This document shows, piece after piece, positions 61,532 to 64,000 of a stretch of DNA of 64,000 nucleotides. The DNA is from Pohlia nutans (Eukaryota > Streptophyta > Bryopsida > Bryales > Mniaceae). The notes below the pieces were generated by a model. The model was not told where the DNA came from. It was given only the letters and a program-made list of their open reading frames with translations, and ran no database searches. The stretch is taken from positions 16,448,113-16,512,112 of the forward strand of contig CM040092.1 of NCBI GenBank assembly GCA_022496805.1, written 5' to 3'. The number at the start of each line of letters is the position of its first letter. The stretch's first letter is position 1. A program made the translations under genes and the position numbers.

Positions 61532-62788
61532 ACTTTACCTCTGCGACCTTAGTGCGCTCCCTGAGCCTGGTCCAACAGGTTTTCGTGGCACGAAGACATT
61601 GCTTCCTTTTCTGAAATTAATCGATAGCTTTGAAGCTCAATTCTCGTATGTCGCCAATGATGGGCCAGTCTTCACGTTCTTCACCAACCGAAATGCGCCT
61701 CGATATACAGTTGTCCGAGTCAATATCAAGAACCCAGTCGTTTGGGTAGATGTGATCCCTGAATCACAAGTCAATGTAATTGCCTCTGTAAATTGTGTCA
61801 ATAACAACCAACTGCTAGTGTGTTACATTAGCGATGTTAAGCATGTGCTTCAGATACACGACCTTGAAACTGGCGAGTTTATAAGGAGGCTCCCCATAGA
61901 TATTGGCACTACTGTGAACGCCATTTCAGGCACTCGCAAGGACCCCCGAGATTTTCGTCAACTTCACCAGCTTCTTGACTCCTGGGACTGTGTATAGGTG
62001 TGATTTTTAAGTGCTCCTAAGCCGGAGTTGCAGGTGCTGCGTGAAGTTGGCCCTTACAGTTTTGACCGCTCCATTTTCGAAACCAAGCAGGTGTGTAGAT
62101 TCACCCCTTGTCTGCCCGTTGCAAAACCAATCAGTTGCACTACATTCCAAATGCTGAATGCAGAGTGTTGAGTTGGACCGAGTAAATGAAAAGCAGGAAT
62201 GGATACGAGACCCAATCAATGATATATCATTCATAATTGCAGAAAAGGGTTTAGTACAGGACGGCAATCACCCGGCGCTCCTTGCTGGATATGGAGGTTT
62301 CAACATTAGTCTCACCCCGAGTTTCAGCGTGTCTCGCCTTGTCCTCGCTCGCCATTATGGTGCAGTCGTGGCGGTAGCCAACATCAGGGGAGGAGGGGAT
62401 TATGGAGAAGAGTGGCACAAAGCTGGCACCCTCTCCAAGAAACATAACAGCTTCGATGACTTCATCTCCTGCGCTGAATACTTGATTCGTGAGGGCTACA
62501 CACAATCCAACAAGCTGTGCATTGAAGGCTCCAGCAACGGCGGATTGCTTGTGGCCGCCTGCGTCAATCAGGTATGTAACCCTAATTACGTGTTGAAGCA
62601 GCTGTCACTTATGTAGCTTGTATATATGCCAATGGTGAGAGAATATGAATGTGGGAATTCTACCGCAATTCATCTCTTACTGGTGATTTTCTGTTTATCC
62701 CTTGCTCTCCAGAGGCCTGATTTATATGGATGCGCTTTGGCTCATGTGGGCGTGATGGACATGTCACGGTTTCACAAGTTCACGATTG
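61532..62788 (+). pseudogene. Prolyl oligopeptidase, truncated and frameshifted
   Basis: Serine peptidase of family S9A. Recognisable exons are 61532-62090, 62164-62571 and 62713-62788. Seen: propeller segments LYLCDLSALP, LPFLKLIDSFEAQFSYVAND, CYISDVKHVLQIHDLETGEF; then catalytic-domain landmarks [49 protein letters not shown], the nucleophile elbow EGSSNGG (usually GGSNGG), [20 protein letters not shown] and HKFTIG. The N-terminal portion (roughly the first 240 residues of the family) is not upstream, and the Asp/His exons after HKFTIG do not appear by 64000. Inside the first exon the frame breaks after TRKDP and resumes at SAPKPELQVLREVG, with stops between. Most likely a pseudogene; alternatively homopolymer errors in a gene that continues beyond the window. 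Confidence 0.75.
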
Positions 62789-64000
62789 GTGAGTTGCAAC
62801 TTGTCTTGCCCCATTGACTTGAAACTTGCAAATTCATGATAACACTAGTTAAATTGAGAATCTTGGGATAGAGGGAGATGAATCTGTTGGGGGGAAGTGC
62901 TTCCAACATGGCCACCAGGACCAAGGTAATGCGTGCTACCCTCATGCCTTGTTTCAAAGGTAGACCCTATGTCACAGAGCGAAACAAATAATTAATCTAA
63001 GAAATATGATCATGATAACACTACGAGATAATACCACCAGAGAAGTTGAGAATCTAAGAATGCAATTTGACGGAGTGTGGTATGGGAATGACAAATTAAA
63101 TAACCTTTGCGAATGGAAGGCTGAATGAGGTTATTGAACATAATTCCAAATTTCATTGGAACACAAACACTGATTGAGACCAGGGCTCACCATGAACAAG
63201 AGAGCCCTCTTTCGACCCTCCAACTACAACAATGCACATTTGCATCGAGATCACGTATGGGAATTATGAATTTTTGATGTTTCACTCATAAAGCGAGCAA
63301 AATACCATGGATAGACTTTATCATCTACACAGTTTTGTTATCATTCGATGCTGACTGAATATGCAATCGTGAGATACCTTTACTCAACTTCAGGCCTATT
63401 GAGAACCCACCTATTACCCCATCTAACATCAGCAAAGGAGAAGTCATTCTGATCCTGTAACTGCAACCCACACATGATCAATTTCTTTACAAGCCTTTTA
63501 TCGCTGCCCAGACCATCACATGAGAGAATCATCATCCTGCAAAATTAACTCCCTCGTTTCATACAACTTGATGCAGAACCGTGTCTTCTCAGTGTCACAG
63601 AACACTAACAGTTTTGATGAAGTCGTAGGAGTGAGTTGCAGAGGTAACTTCCACCGACAGTGAAGAGTCGAGGCCAAGCAAAGGCAAACAGAGTGCATCA
63701 TGTCGAGGTGCTGGCTCAGGAATCAAGGCAATCCTGAAATCACAAACCAACTTCAAAACACTCAACAAATCAGATCAAACTGACATGGCCATGTCCACAC
63801 ATAACAAAACAAAACATAACACTCGAGCAGCACAACAAAACATGCCCGTAGTACCAATTGAAAGAAGAAGTCTTTCACGAGTTCCCTGAACCGTTTCATA
63901 ACAAGAGTCCACTTTTTTGGCATTGTTTTTTTCCAAGTTTAGGGTCCTATGGTTTATACTTCAAATATGAGCACTATCAACTTCAAACGGTACGGACAAT
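62789..64000. other. Right flank, no supported gene
   Basis: No continuation of the prolyl oligopeptidase is recognisable on the plus strand. The phrase ATGATAACACTA with GTTGAGAATCTAAG-like sequence recurs at 62835 and 63011. Remaining sequence is unassigned. Confidence 0.45.

Overview
The window is nuclear DNA from a green plant, most likely an early-diverging land plant or close streptophyte relative. The evidence is intron-containing genes with GT-AG introns, several plastid-targeted products, and plant-type transposable elements (CACTA and Tourist-like MITEs, a 5'-truncated LINE, a tRNA-like SINE). The sequence does not let me name the species. The intergenic DNA is AT-rich and carries very many small inverted-repeat elements. 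No tRNA or rRNA gene, CRISPR array or prokaryotic-type operon was seen.

Layout. 2.3-4.8 kb (minus): complete four-exon SR-protein kinase (SRPK). 5-18.7 kb: no convincing gene, a large set of MITEs and one SINE with a 16-bp target-site duplication. 18.9-23.2 kb (plus): aldo-keto reductase with a plastid-type leader and about 12 exons; its first intron holds four tandem repeats that contain copies of its own exon-2 start. 23.3-36 kb: repeat-rich gene desert. 38.0-39.5 kb (plus): LYK4/5-like receptor pseudokinase without a detectable LysM ectodomain. 41.8 kb: a plastid psaB fragment (NUPT) inside a MITE. 45.2-48.3 kb (minus): complete six-exon LHCA5. 51.1-53.7 kb (plus): complete six-exon plastid lipocalin (LCNP/CHL). 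57.1-58.9 kb: duplicated, degenerate gene remnant with tentative resemblance to group II intron maturase/reverse transcriptase proteins. 61.5-62.8 kb (plus): broken prolyl oligopeptidase.

How the genes relate. LHCA5 and LCNP are divergently arranged neighbours. Known roles of these families are a minor LHCI antenna protein linking PSI to the NDH complex, and a thylakoid-lumen lipocalin in photoprotection, so both serve the thylakoid. Their 2.9-kb intergenic region contains a duplicated AT-rich block and a short segment present three times. The AKR may also act in the plastid. SRPK, the receptor pseudokinase and the two remnants show no functional link to these.

The most notable observations are the psaB NUPT with two unoccupied paralogous sites; a group of unrelated MITEs sharing TTAACCCCTAAA-like ends; the exon-boundary-capturing repeats in the AKR intron; and the paired homopolymer frameshifts in the prolyl oligopeptidase. 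I did not find strong evidence of an entirely new biochemical system.
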